Source of the DNA: Bacteroidota bacterium
GTDB taxonomy: Bacteria; Bacteroidota; Bacteroidia; Chitinophagales; Saprospiraceae
Direction: 5' to 3'
Assembly (NCBI GenBank): GCA_017858735.1
Contig: JAFMBH010000020.1
Coordinates: 1 to 48,246, forward strand
Length of the DNA: 48,246 bases
Shown here: piece after piece, positions 8,817-18,307 of the stretch
Layout: each line of letters starts with the position of its first letter
How positions within the stretch are numbered: position 1 is the first letter of the stretch
Notes under the pieces: generated by a model
The model's database searches: none
Seen by the model: the letters and a program-made list of their open reading frames with translations, nothing else
What the model was told of the DNA's origin: nothing
Translations under genes and position numbers: made by a program

Positions 8817-11459
8817 TTATTTTGATTTAAAAACAGCATGATTCTCATCACCGCCAGATGTCAAATAAGCTACTAAATCTCTTAATTCCTCTGCATTCAG
8901 GGAATTTACCATGCCTGGCAACATGGAAGATACACTGGAATAGTTTTTAGACAATACGTTTTTCTTTGGCACTTTAACTAAAATGTCAGCTACGTAAGGA
9001 TTTTGGGCAATGTAATAATTCTCTTCATCTTGATTGGTAATTTTACCTACCATGCTTTTACCATTCTTAAGCTGAAACTCCGTAGTCGCATATTGATCTG
9101 AGATGGTTTTACTTGGCAGGAGAATAGCCTCCATGATATCTTTGGTACTAAACCTGGTACCAATCTGAGTAAGATCAGGTCCAACATTTCCCCCTTCCCC
9201 ATTCATTGCATGACATCTGATACAGGTAGTAGCGATGTACATAGATTTACCCGTTTTAAAATTCCTGTCTTTCAAGGCTGATGCAAACAGAGTGTCTATA
9301 TCCTTTATCTGATAATTTTTACCTGGTCCTTTTGGATAATCCGATCTCTCCAAATCATTGCCGGAATCAGTCAATAAATCGCCGCCAGATAGTTCATCGT
9401 AATATTTACGTTTTCCTTTGCTCAAATTTTTCAAAGCGAAATTTCTTGCCTTGTCAATAAAACCGATATAACTATTTCCGCCGCGATAAGAAAAAGCCTT
9501 CCGATACCATGCAAAGTATTTCTCCCTCATTTCAGGATTCCAGCCCTTTTCTGCTTTTGAAAGCATAATGGCGAGATAAGTCTGTTGTGGTTCAGGCATT
9601 TTTTCCAACATCTTGGCAATATCCAATCCATATTGAGGATTTCTAAGAATAAGGTCCTCAGAACTCATGGCAAGATCATCATTAGGGTTATTCTGTTCCT
9701 TTTTCTCCATTAAAGCCAATGTTTTTGGTAAAACAGCAGGGGATTCCAGGAAAACGAGTAATTTGCTCAATGCCTTGTTATAATCATTTGTATTTGCAGG
9801 ATACTGCGCATCAAATAAAGCGATTAATTTCTTTTTCTGCGCTGCTACCGGCATACCAAAACGAGAAAACACCAATTCATAAGCTCTCAATACATCTAAT
9901 TGTTGAGAAACGGTAAGTGTAGCATAATCGACATTGTATAAAGCATTAATAATCGATGATTTATCATCTTCAGTAGTTGATCTAATGAGCCCAATCAGGG
10001 CATTTGTTAAAGCCACCGCATTTTTTTCACTCAATGCTTTATCTTTCCAGGCACTTAATGGCTGGTGTTCCAATGCCAACCTGGCAGCATATCGGATATG
10101 TCTGTCTGCATGATTCAGATGAGGCCAAACCGTTGCAACGGCTGAAGCATTTGGTGCACCGTGAAAGTCTTCCAATTGTCTGCGCAACTTATTTTCTTCC
10201 GTAATTTGGGTCATTTCGCCATCGGAAGTTGATTCATTTCCTCTATAATACACCCGATATAAATTAGATTCCAGTCTTCGTCCACCTGTTAAAAAGTAAA
10301 GGGAACCGTCAGGACCAATGGCTCCATCGGTAAGAGGTAGCGGAGCAGCAGATAAGAATTCCTCCTGCACGGCCGTGTAACTTGCACCTTTTGGCTTAAG
10401 ATGAATGGCATGGACGATACCAAAACTCCAATCGAATGCCAACAAGGTTTGCTTATATTTTGTAGGGAATTTTGCTTCCTTGAGATACATTAAATTGGTC
10501 GGCGATCCTTGCCCGATATTGATAACCGGTGGAAGATTATCTGGAAAAGCAGGACTCCATTTACCATTTCCTGTTCTCCAACCAAATTCAGAACCACTTG
10601 TCGCATGACAAATACGGGTTGGGCGATACCATGGAAGACCAAAATCCCATTCCATGTCTGCATCATATACAAAAAGATCTCCAACGTCATTAAAAGCTAA
10701 ATCGAATGGATTTCTATAACCTGCGGAGATTAATTCCCATTTTTTGCCTTCCGGATCCACGTTAGCGATCCAACCTCCCGGTTCTTTTCTATCATTGGCA
10801 TGACCCCTTGGATCCTTGATTTCAGGAAATAAATTATCATATTTCCATGTCTTGGGAATCCTGTAACTATCCATTTCAGGAAGATCTGTATAATTACCAC
10901 AAATTACATATAACGATTTTTTGTTAGGTGATAACTTGATGCTATGTGGTCCGTGCTCCCCTTCACCTACTAAGGTTTTAAGCAAGGTCAGTTTATCATA
11001 TTTGTCATCTCCGTCGGTATCCTGCAATCTGTAAAAACCGCTTGTTTTAGGCAGATTTTTACTTGGGCGATTATTCACCATGACATATAAGCTATTAAAA
11101 GCATATAATAAACCATGGGCTGCGCCAAAATTCAGGGTATCATTTTTAAGCATGATTTTTTCAATCTTATTGGTATCCAGTTTTTCACCAATCCGAGGGA
11201 TGGTCAAACGATACATACCGCCATATTGGTCAGAGGCAATCATTCTGCCTTTGTCATCAAAGCACATGGACACCCAGGATCCTTTGTTATTTTCCGAGGA
11301 GCTATATAAATGTTCTGCTGCAAATCCCTCGGGCACTTTAATATTGACCACCTCAGGGTCTTCAGAGGTATTAACGTATTTAAATACGCTGTAGGAACTG
11401 GCGGCCAATAATATTAGAGGCAGGAATACATATAAACTAAATCTACCAAAACGATTCAT
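8817..11459 (-). CDS. Membrane-bound dehydrogenase-like protein with HEAT region and cytochrome c
   Basis: An 880-residue exported protein. A hydrophobic signal or anchor spans residues 8-26. Residues of about 35-410 form a beta-propeller of the PQQ/sorbosone-dehydrogenase-like type (GEGEHGPHSI, SAGYRNPFDLAF). Residues of about 420-700 are helical and resemble HEAT/PBS-lyase repeats. A C-terminal cytochrome c domain follows, with heme motif CIRCH at Cys746-Cys749-His750 and a likely axial Met in the MLPGM segment near residue 843. This propeller-HEAT-CxxCH order is the one called PVC-type or membrane-bound dehydrogenase domain proteins, frequent in Planctomycetes and in Bacteroidota. Such proteins are thought to oxidise sugars or derivatives and pass electrons to the respiratory chain; the substrate is not known. 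Confidence 0.87.
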   Translation of the reverse strand: MNRFGRFSLYVFLPLILLAASSYSVFKYVNTSEDPEVVNIKVPEGFAAEHLYSSSENNKGSWVSMCFDDKGRMIASDQYGGMYRLTIPRIGEKLDTNKIEKIMLKNDTLNFGAAHGLLYAFNSLYVMVNNRPSKNLPKTSGFYRLQDTDGDDKYDKLTLLKTLVGEGEHGPHSIKLSPNKKSLYVICGNYTDLPEMDSYRIPKTWKYDNLFPEIKDPRGHANDRKEPGGWIANVDPEGKKWELISAGYRNPFDLAFNDVGDLFVYDADMEWDFGLPWYRPTRICHATSGSEFGWRTGNGKWSPAFPDNLPPVINIGQGSPTNLMYLKEAKFPTKYKQTLLAFDWSFGIVHAIHLKPKGASYTAVQEEFLSAAPLPLTDGAIGPDGSLYFLTGGRRLESNLYRVYYRGNESTSDGEMTQITEENKLRRQLEDFHGAPNASAVATVWPHLNHADRHIRYAARLALEHQPLSAWKDKALSEKNAVALTNALIGLIRSTTEDDKSSIINALYNVDYATLTVSQQLDVLRAYELVFSRFGMPVAAQKKKLIALFDAQYPANTNDYNKALSKLLVFLESPAVLPKTLALMEKKEQNNPNDDLAMSSEDLILRNPQYGLDIAKMLEKMPEPQQTYLAIMLSKAEKGWNPEMREKYFAWYRKAFSYRGGNSYIGFIDKARNFALKNLSKGKRKYYDELSGGDLLTDSGNDLERSDYPKGPGKNYQIKDIDTLFASALKDRNFKTGKSMYIATTCIRCHAMNGEGGNVGPDLTQIGTRFSTKDIMEAILLPSKTISDQYATTEFQLKNGKSMVGKITNQDEENYYIAQNPYVADILVKVPKKNVLSKNYSSVSSMLPGMVNSLNAEELRDLVAYLTSGGDENHAVFKSK

Positions 11460-11583
11460 ATCCAGATTTTAAGGTTCTTAATAGGTTTGATGTACTAAAC
11501 TACAAATTTTATTATTTAAAATGGAAAAGAATTTTTATCCCTTTTCTTTATTTAGCTATTTTCAACCCCTAATTTGTAAGAAA

Positions 11584-12093
11584 ATGAAATTGATTGAAAT
11601 TAAGGCACGTTGTTCGAATCCATCAAAAGTTAGACAACTGCTTCTTCAACAACCCAACATACAGTTTATCGGTGTCGATGCACAAGTGGATACCTATTTT
11701 AAGATTCCCACCGGGCGATTGAAATTAAGGGAAGGAAACATTGAAAACAGTTTGATATACTACGATCGTGAAAATAAAAAGGATGCTAAAAAATCAGAGG
11801 TGACCTTGTACAAACCTGCCGAGGTGGCTTCCTTAAAAGCGGTTTTGATAGCTGCCCTGCCTACGCTGATTGTTGTTGAAAAGAAAAGAGAAATTTATTT
11901 CATTGATCACATTAAGTTTCATATCGATACGCTGACAGCGCTTGGCAGTTTTCTTGAAATAGAGGTTATAGATGCTACTGATGGGATGGATATTATTAAA
12001 ATGAAGGAACAATGTCAATTTTACATGAACTTACTTGACGTTCAAAAGGAAGATTTGATAGAAAATTCCTATAGTGACCTGTTACAAATCTAA
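11584..12093 (+). CDS. CYTH domain protein (class IV adenylate cyclase/triphosphatase-like)
   Basis: A 169-residue protein when started at the ATG at 11584, which places the CYTH signature at the very N-terminus (LIEIKARC), as in CyaB-like relatives; an earlier in-frame ATG at 11521 adds 21 residues without family character. Visible CYTH features are the short ExK motif, TYFKIPTGRLKLRE, the Arg/Lys-bearing strands and FLEIEV near the end. The family folds into a beta-tunnel that binds triphosphates with metal ions. Members are adenylate cyclases, thiamine triphosphatases or inorganic triphosphatases, and sequence alone does not choose. It lies 13 bases before the sugar kinase gene, so the two are probably co-expressed. 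Confidence 0.82.
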   Translation: MKLIEIKARCSNPSKVRQLLLQQPNIQFIGVDAQVDTYFKIPTGRLKLREGNIENSLIYYDRENKKDAKKSEVTLYKPAEVASLKAVLIAALPTLIVVEKKREIYFIDHIKFHIDTLTALGSFLEIEVIDATDGMDIIKMKEQCQFYMNLLDVQKEDLIENSYSDLLQI

Positions 12094-12106
12094 TGCCTGG
12101 AATGTT

Positions 12107-13171
12107 ATGAAAGAGAATCCCGATTTTTCAGTCCATGAGGTCGCCAATGCCTTTTTATGTTTTCCTTCTGTTGAAACGATTCCTACTTTAGGCAATGGAC
12201 ATATTAATGATACTTTTTTGGCCACTGACGAAAATACAGGCACTCAGCTAGTCCTCCAAAGGATAAACACCCATGTTTTTCGTGAACCAGAGAAGGTGGT
12301 TCAAAATCATCTGACCATTTACAATCATTTGACATTACAACCATCAGGATTGAAATTATTGCAACCCATTGTAAGTCAATCAGGGGACTATTTGTATAAG
12401 GATATTCATGGAAATGCGTGGAGAGCTGTAAAGTATATTCCTGATACCTTCGCCATTGAGTCAGCCGATACTACTGACATCATTTATCCAGCGGCAAAAA
12501 TACTGGGTTTATACCTCCGTGAATTATCCACCTTATCTGCTGAAAAATTATATGATACGATTCCAAATTTCCACAACAGCATATTAAGGACCCGAGCCTT
12601 TTCTTATGCGGTCAAATGGGGCATACCAGAAAGGATCAGGGAAGCAAAAAAGGAAATACAATGGGTCAGGGAGCACCAATCAATCTTTATAAAAATCACC
12701 AGATTATCCCTGCCTTTCAGAGCGGTTCACAACGATGCAAAGATTGGGAATATCCTTTTTGATAAAAACAGTGGCCAGGCTTGCGCAGTCATTGACTGGG
12801 ATACCACCATGAGAGGATCCGTTTTAAGTGATTTTGGCGATATGGTACGAACTATTTCCACTACCACGGCAGAGGACGCTCCAAATCTGTCGGAGGTACA
12901 TGTCGATTACCATCGGTTTGAAGCATTAACCAGTGGATGGTTAGACGGAGTAGGTAGTATATTAACCTCTGTGGAAAGGGAAAATCTACTTTTAGGTGCC
13001 CATTGGTTGATATTAGAACAGGCTATCCGCTTTTTAGGAGATTATCTTATTGGTGACAAATATTATAAGATAAAATATCCCAATCATAATCTCGTGAGAG
13101 CAAAAAACCAGTTAAAACTGTTTCAATCGCTGCTTGAACAAGAAACAGAGCTAAAGAAACTTATTCTATAA
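12107..13171 (+). CDS. Phosphotransferase, N-acetylhexosamine 1-kinase (NahK)-like
   Basis: A 354-residue protein of the aminoglycoside phosphotransferase fold when started at ATG 12107. An in-frame ATG at 12074 would overlap the CYTH gene. The catalytic loop VHNDAKIGNILFD carries the base Asp210, and the metal-binding motif VIDWDT carries Asp230 and Asp232, followed by GSVLSDFGDMVRT. That stretch is close to what I recall of bifidobacterial NahK, which phosphorylates GlcNAc or GalNAc at C1. The assignment of substrate is an inference by resemblance; the window also carries a GH20 gene. The gene ends tail to tail with the DUF5916 gene, the two stop codons lying within a 6-base overlap. Confidence 0.78.
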   Translation: MKENPDFSVHEVANAFLCFPSVETIPTLGNGHINDTFLATDENTGTQLVLQRINTHVFREPEKVVQNHLTIYNHLTLQPSGLKLLQPIVSQSGDYLYKDIHGNAWRAVKYIPDTFAIESADTTDIIYPAAKILGLYLRELSTLSAEKLYDTIPNFHNSILRTRAFSYAVKWGIPERIREAKKEIQWVREHQSIFIKITRLSLPFRAVHNDAKIGNILFDKNSGQACAVIDWDTTMRGSVLSDFGDMVRTISTTTAEDAPNLSEVHVDYHRFEALTSGWLDGVGSILTSVERENLLLGAHWLILEQAIRFLGDYLIGDKYYKIKYPNHNLVRAKNQLKLFQSLLEQETELKKLIL

Positions 13172-15406
13172 ATTCAGCCAATAGGTGAATTTAGCCACAA
13201 GTGCCCTATTCTTGGTAGTACTATTGAAAGTATCATAATTATCGGTATAAACCAGGAATAAATCGGAAACTGGAGCAAACCGCCATTGTAAACGGGCATT
13301 TACGTTTAAGTTTTCAACTTGGTTATTGTACTGAATAAAAGTGGTCAGGAACAACTTTTTTGTAAATGTAAAATCAATTCTTGGTCCTACCAATAGTAAT
13401 TTAGCGGAACCATAAGGCGCTGGAAGTCTTATATCGCTATAATTGAATGACATTTCAATAGATCCATAGGGTTGATATCGCCAAACCAATCCGCCTTCAA
13501 TACCCTTAATATTTCCATTGAAGTATTGTCCAAAAAACGGTTCCAACCTGCAGTTTATCTGTTTTCTTTGATCTGACGAAATAAAGCCATTTACAAAAGT
13601 ATTCCTGAATTGAGAACCTGCCGGAAGGGCTTTTGCATCGGTGCGGGAAGGATCAAAAGCATCGAACAAATAGATGTAACTATTATTTATAGCTACATTA
13701 AAGAACCCTGTATTTTTTAGTTGCCCCTCAAATGATAGAGATAATTCCTGATCAGTCCTACCGTCTTCTGGTTGCCAGGTTTGTCCACTTTTTAACCCAA
13801 AAGAATATTGATTAACAGGACCATTTTTGGGATAAAAAAATCGACTAATTTCTCCATTGAGTGCAAAATAGTTGTTACGAGGTACGAAACCCACGGCAGG
13901 CGCATACTCCGATTTTATCCATTGGTGTTGATAAGTAAAATTCCATTTCCTGTCCTGGTAAACCAGTGTACTTCCGTGAGCAAAGCGATCAGACATTTTA
14001 CCATTCTTATCGGAATTAAACATCTGGTGATAAAAGGTACGGCCATTCCAGCGATTATCAGAGGAAGCCAGATTATAATCGACACCAACTACTCTATTAA
14101 ACCTTTCCGGATCAACCGGTTCAAAAGTTAGGCCAGAAGTAAAATTTTCTTTATCAACAAAAATGAAACCAATATTTGAACGGGAGAACAATTTGCGCTG
14201 GACGGCAGCCACTGTATAGTTTGCTCCCGCCAGTTTATTATCAGGATCGGACTGGGTATGCATATTCAACAAACCTACTCTCCAGTTATTATCTAATTTA
14301 CCGCTCAATCTGGCACCATAAAGAATAGGCACCTGAAAATTATTTCCATCAGCATCTTTAGCGATTCCGATTCTCCGGGAGAAAAAAGGATTACTTCGCT
14401 GATCACCAAACCCAGAAAAGAGGTCTGCATTTTCCAAAAAAAACTGTCTTCTTTCCGGGAAGAAAATTTCAAAACGATCCAGATTTATTACCTGACGATC
14501 TACCTCTACCTGACTAAAATCGGGATTAACGGTCAGGTCTAAATTTATGGAAGGCGACAGTCCGATTTTCGCATCACCCCCTATTCCAAAAGTATTATTC
14601 GTAGGCGAATTGGTCGTGAAATCCTTAACGCTTCCCCCTGAAACATAAGGTATAACGGTAAAAGCCGAACCTGTTTTTTCTATGGGCTTCTCAAATTCAA
14701 TTTTACTCATGAAAGCCAGGCTCATAGGTAGTTGATTTTGAGGAATATGGTTCCAGGTTGATTGGGTATTTGACTGGGTATCAAAACGATAAGCATTGAA
14801 ATTCCAGGATGTTGAATTTTCCTTAAATCTCAGTGCAGCAAAAGGAATGACCATTTCAGCAGACCAATAATTTTCACCTATGAAGGCTTCGCCATGCCAT
14901 TTATTGTCCCAATTTTCATTAAAATCGGATCTTTCCCTTCCTCCATTTGCAATAACCGCTTCTCTCATGACGCCTAAAGGATTGATACCAAAAACAAAGG
15001 CATTGGTTCTATCATTATACGAATCAAAAACAAACGTGACATTATCGTTTCCCCCTGCCCGAAAATCGCGTTTGAGCGAAGGAACTATATATTTATTTCC
15101 TTTTGAATGGCAAATGGCTGCGATGTACAAATTGTATTTATCGTAAGCCATAAAAATTTCTGTTTGCACAGGATTTTTAATACTATCGGTGGGAAAGAGT
15201 TGCCAAAAATCTTTGGCGCCTCTACCTTTTTTCCAGCATTCTTCGTCTACTTTACCATCTATAACAGGTTTTTCACTGGTAAAGGAGACCCTCATATTAG
15301 GTTGTTCCTCGTAAGTGATGCCAGGTGTCTGTGCATTTAACTTAAAAAAGTAAATTATTGATAATAGCACTAGAGGCCAACGTAGAATTTCAGGTGTCAT
15401 ATTCAA
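13166..15406 (-). CDS. DUF5916 outer-membrane protein with CBM9-like N-terminus
   Basis: A 746-residue exported protein. A signal peptide ends near residue 26 (LNAQ). Residues of about 35-235 resemble the carbohydrate-binding family 9-like domain (VIDGKVDEECWKKG, then the strand FVFDSYNDRTNAFVFGINPLG). Residues 240-746 are the DUF5916 region (NPDFSQVEVDRQVINLDRFE, FFPERRQFFLENADLF) and read as a long run of amphipathic beta strands ending in YWLNL, so an outer-membrane beta-barrel is likely. The family is widespread in Bacteroidota and its transport or binding role is not established. Confidence 0.9.
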   Translation of the reverse strand: MNMTPEILRWPLVLLSIIYFFKLNAQTPGITYEEQPNMRVSFTSEKPVIDGKVDEECWKKGRGAKDFWQLFPTDSIKNPVQTEIFMAYDKYNLYIAAICHSKGNKYIVPSLKRDFRAGGNDNVTFVFDSYNDRTNAFVFGINPLGVMREAVIANGGRERSDFNENWDNKWHGEAFIGENYWSAEMVIPFAALRFKENSTSWNFNAYRFDTQSNTQSTWNHIPQNQLPMSLAFMSKIEFEKPIEKTGSAFTVIPYVSGGSVKDFTTNSPTNNTFGIGGDAKIGLSPSINLDLTVNPDFSQVEVDRQVINLDRFEIFFPERRQFFLENADLFSGFGDQRSNPFFSRRIGIAKDADGNNFQVPILYGARLSGKLDNNWRVGLLNMHTQSDPDNKLAGANYTVAAVQRKLFSRSNIGFIFVDKENFTSGLTFEPVDPERFNRVVGVDYNLASSDNRWNGRTFYHQMFNSDKNGKMSDRFAHGSTLVYQDRKWNFTYQHQWIKSEYAPAVGFVPRNNYFALNGEISRFFYPKNGPVNQYSFGLKSGQTWQPEDGRTDQELSLSFEGQLKNTGFFNVAINNSYIYLFDAFDPSRTDAKALPAGSQFRNTFVNGFISSDQRKQINCRLEPFFGQYFNGNIKGIEGGLVWRYQPYGSIEMSFNYSDIRLPAPYGSAKLLLVGPRIDFTFTKKLFLTTFIQYNNQVENLNVNARLQWRFAPVSDLFLVYTDNYDTFNSTTKNRALVAKFTYWLNL

Positions 15407-15426
15407 AATTTCAGAAAAGTAGAATA

Positions 15427-15434
15427 CAAAAGTA
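15427..15434 (-). promoter_or_regulatory. Candidate -7 box of the DUF5916 gene
   Basis: CAAAAGTA on the plus strand reads TACTTTTG on the minus strand, matching TAnnTTTG. It is 20 bases before the DUF5916 start. No matching TTTG -33 box is seen. The same octamer occurs upstream of gltX at 34105. Confidence 0.3.
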
Positions 15435-15537
15435 CATTCAAAAAAGGTAATAGTTTAAAAAGTATGCTAATATTCCTAAATAGTATTAATTTTAAACAAT
15501 CCCCGCAAAGGTAACATTTTCATAAAAATCAGATGAA

Positions 15538-17259
15538 ATGAGAAAAGTATTTTACCTCTTTACGTTATGTTTCTTTATTTTCAATACCTCATACAGCCAG
15601 GGTAAACCCCCATATTTTTCTGTTACCTATAAAGGTAACAATGAAAAACTGGACGGCAGATTATTGATTATGCTATCAAAAAATGATAAGGCTGAACCCC
15701 GTTTTCAAATTGTTGACGGGCCCGAATCCCAGCTCGTTTTTGGATTGGATGCAGAAGAATGGGTGGCCGGCAAACCTATCGTTATGGATGGCTCCAATGC
15801 TTTTGGTTATCCCGTTGAAAGTTTATCTGACGTACCTGCCGGAGATTATTACGTACAGGTTTTGTTGCACAAATACGAAACATTTAAGAAAGCGGACGGC
15901 CATATTGTAAAATTACCGATGGACAGGGGGGAAGGCCAGCAATGGAATCTGGCACCTGGCAACTTGTATTCTACCCCACAAAAAATCACATTTAACCCGG
16001 GTAGTGCCCGAATCATTCCGTTGTTTTTAGATAAAATTATTCCTCCCATCAAAGAACCGGAAGATACCAAATATGTGAAGCATGTCAAGATAAAAAGTGA
16101 ATTGCTTTCTAAGTTCTGGGGAAGGGATATGTATCTGGGGGCTCACGTCCTTTTACCTAAAGGCTGGGAGACACATCCGAAGGCAAAATATCCTCTGGCC
16201 ATTTATCACGGACATTTTCCCTCTGATTTTGGTGGCTTCCGCACTACACCACCGGATACGACCATTCCATGTGAATATTCCGCCCGATTTGGCATTGATT
16301 GTTATAATAGAATAGTTCAAGAGGAAGCCTATAAGTTTTACAAACAATGGACAGGCCCAAATTTCCCCCGCGTCATAGCTATTGAAATACAGCATGCGAA
16401 TCCATTCTATGATGATTCTTATGCAGTTAATTCTGAAAATCTGGGTCCTTATGGCGATGCAATCACCTATGAATTAATTCCTTACATCGAAAAAATGTAT
16501 CGTGGAATTGGAGAAGGATGGGCGCGTTTCACTTATGGAGGTTCCACAGGGGGCTGGGAAGCACTTGCCGTTCAGGTAAAATATCCAACAGAATATAATG
16601 GTTGTTATGCGGCTTGTCCCGACCCAATTGATTTTAGGGCAAATACCGTTTTTAACTTATACGAAGATAAAAATGCCTATTTTATAGCTTCTGACTATAA
16701 ACAAACTCCCCGTCCCGCACACAGAGATTCCCTTGGTCGCATTTCAGCAACTATTCAGGAAGCTAACCATAGAGAATTGGCATTGGGCACCAAAACAAGG
16801 TCGGGACAACAGTGGGATATATGGGAAGCGGTGTATTCTCCCGTTGGAGAGGATGGGTACCCAAAGAGAATCTGGGATAAATATAGTGGTGAGATTTTCC
16901 CGGAAGTGGCCCAATATTGGAAAGAAAATTATGACTTATCCTATATTTTAAAGCGTGACTGGGCAAAACATGGTAAAGATTGGAAAGGTAAAATCTATAT
17001 TTATTGTGGTGATATGGATAATTTTTACTTGAATAATGCAGTTTATTTTACAGAACAAATGTTAGAGGAAACCAAAAATCCTCATTACGATGGAGAAGTT
17101 GACTACGGCGACAGGGCGGAACATTGCTGGAATGGAGATCATACCCAACCAAATTATATTTCCCGCCTCCGTTACCATCAGATGTTCATTCCAAAATGGA
17201 CTGCCAGAATTCTAAAATCAGCGCCAAAAAACGTCGATATAACATCGTGGCGCTATTAA
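15538..17259 (+). CDS. Putative exported esterase (alpha/beta hydrolase)
   Basis: A 573-residue protein with a signal peptide (residues 1-21, ending SYSQ). Residues of about 25-185 form an N-terminal beta domain, and residues 195 onward an alpha/beta hydrolase of the putative-esterase type. The nucleophile elbow is YGGSTGGW with Ser336. The end of the domain offers Asp in YCGDMDNFYL and His in AEHCWNGDH as triad candidates. The substrate is unknown; relatives include feruloyl and acetyl esterases and exported hydrolases without assigned role. The stop lies 8 bases before moaA, so it appears to head the molybdenum cofactor operon, although its function has no clear link to it. Confidence 0.82.
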   Translation: MRKVFYLFTLCFFIFNTSYSQGKPPYFSVTYKGNNEKLDGRLLIMLSKNDKAEPRFQIVDGPESQLVFGLDAEEWVAGKPIVMDGSNAFGYPVESLSDVPAGDYYVQVLLHKYETFKKADGHIVKLPMDRGEGQQWNLAPGNLYSTPQKITFNPGSARIIPLFLDKIIPPIKEPEDTKYVKHVKIKSELLSKFWGRDMYLGAHVLLPKGWETHPKAKYPLAIYHGHFPSDFGGFRTTPPDTTIPCEYSARFGIDCYNRIVQEEAYKFYKQWTGPNFPRVIAIEIQHANPFYDDSYAVNSENLGPYGDAITYELIPYIEKMYRGIGEGWARFTYGGSTGGWEALAVQVKYPTEYNGCYAACPDPIDFRANTVFNLYEDKNAYFIASDYKQTPRPAHRDSLGRISATIQEANHRELALGTKTRSGQQWDIWEAVYSPVGEDGYPKRIWDKYSGEIFPEVAQYWKENYDLSYILKRDWAKHGKDWKGKIYIYCGDMDNFYLNNAVYFTEQMLEETKNPHYDGEVDYGDRAEHCWNGDHTQPNYISRLRYHQMFIPKWTARILKSAPKNVDITSWRY

Positions 17260-17267
17260 ATACCAAT

Positions 17268-18266
17268 ATGACAGAATCTATTTTTGATAATCACGGAAGA
17301 ATCATAAATTACGCACGTATTGCAGTAACTGATCGCTGTAATCTACGATGCTTTTATTGTATGCCAGAGGAAGGCATTCAATATATGCCCAAAAAAGAAT
17401 TATTGCAATTTGAGGAATTAGAAAGACTGACCAAAATCCTCACGGAACTAGGTATTTCCAAGTTAAGAATTACCGGAGGTGAACCTTTTGTGAGAAAGGA
17501 TATCATGAAATTCATAGAAAGTATACATACTTTGCCCCATTTGAAGGAAATCCATATCACGACCAATGGAACCCATACGGCAGATATTATACCTGAATTA
17601 AAACGCTTAGGTATTAAATCGGTCAATTTATCCTTAGACACTTTAGATGCTGCCCGTTTTTTTGAAATCACCAGAAGAGATTTATTTTCAACGGTTTATA
17701 ATACACTGGAGGCTTTAATTCATCATGGCATCCCAACGAAAATAAATGCGGTGGTCATGGCAAATAAAAACATAGATGATCTAATTCCTCTTTGTGAACT
17801 AACTAAAAATACGCCCGTAAGCGTCCGATTTATTGAAGAGATGCCATTTAATGGGACAGGGAGTCATTACGAGCATCTTCAGTGGAATCATATTAGTATT
17901 TTAAACTATATAAAAGATAAATTTCCTTCTTTATCAAAATTGGAAGACCCCAGATATTCCACGTCAAGTAATTATAAGATTCCGGGTTATAAGGGAGATA
18001 TCGGTATCATCGCTGCTTACAGTCGAACCTTTTGTGGCACTTGTAACAGAATAAGAATTACACCACAAGGCACATTAAAAACTTGTTTATATGATCATGG
18101 GGTATTTAATCTTCGGGATTTAATGCGCAATGACGCTACGGACGAACAAATTAAAGGTGCACTCAAACAAAGTTTTTCCCATAGGGCAAAAGATGGTTGG
18201 GAGGCAGAAAAAAACAGGGAAGCCTTTTTTCCTGCCACAGAGTCGATGTCAACCATTGGAGGTTAA
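17268..18266 (+). CDS. moaA: GTP 3',8-cyclase MoaA
   Basis: A 332-residue radical SAM enzyme that starts molybdenum cofactor synthesis by converting GTP to 3',8-cyclo-7,8-dihydro-GTP. The N-terminal cluster motif is Cys24-x3-Cys28-x2-Cys31 in DRCNLRCFYC. RITGGEPFVR follows, and the second cluster lies in FCGTCNRIRIT with a later Cys in TCLYD. The protein ends in IGG, the C-terminal double glycine expected for active MoaA. I start at ATG 17268, which places the family motif at the usual distance; upstream in-frame ATGs lie inside the esterase gene. Confidence 0.97.
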   Translation: MTESIFDNHGRIINYARIAVTDRCNLRCFYCMPEEGIQYMPKKELLQFEELERLTKILTELGISKLRITGGEPFVRKDIMKFIESIHTLPHLKEIHITTNGTHTADIIPELKRLGIKSVNLSLDTLDAARFFEITRRDLFSTVYNTLEALIHHGIPTKINAVVMANKNIDDLIPLCELTKNTPVSVRFIEEMPFNGTGSHYEHLQWNHISILNYIKDKFPSLSKLEDPRYSTSSNYKIPGYKGDIGIIAAYSRTFCGTCNRIRITPQGTLKTCLYDHGVFNLRDLMRNDATDEQIKGALKQSFSHRAKDGWEAEKNREAFFPATESMSTIGG

Positions 18267-18307
18267 AATTATGTTATTTTCGCGAGCAAAAATTTCAGCT
18301 ACTTCAA

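Noticed and set aside
11521-11583. Upstream extension of the CYTH protein by 21 residues
   Set aside because: The extension lacks family character and the CYTH signature belongs near the N-terminus, so ATG 11584 is preferred.
12074-12106. Earlier start of the NahK-like kinase overlapping the CYTH gene
   Set aside because: ATG 12107 gives a clean 13-base gap and the usual kinase N-terminus; the overlap is not needed.
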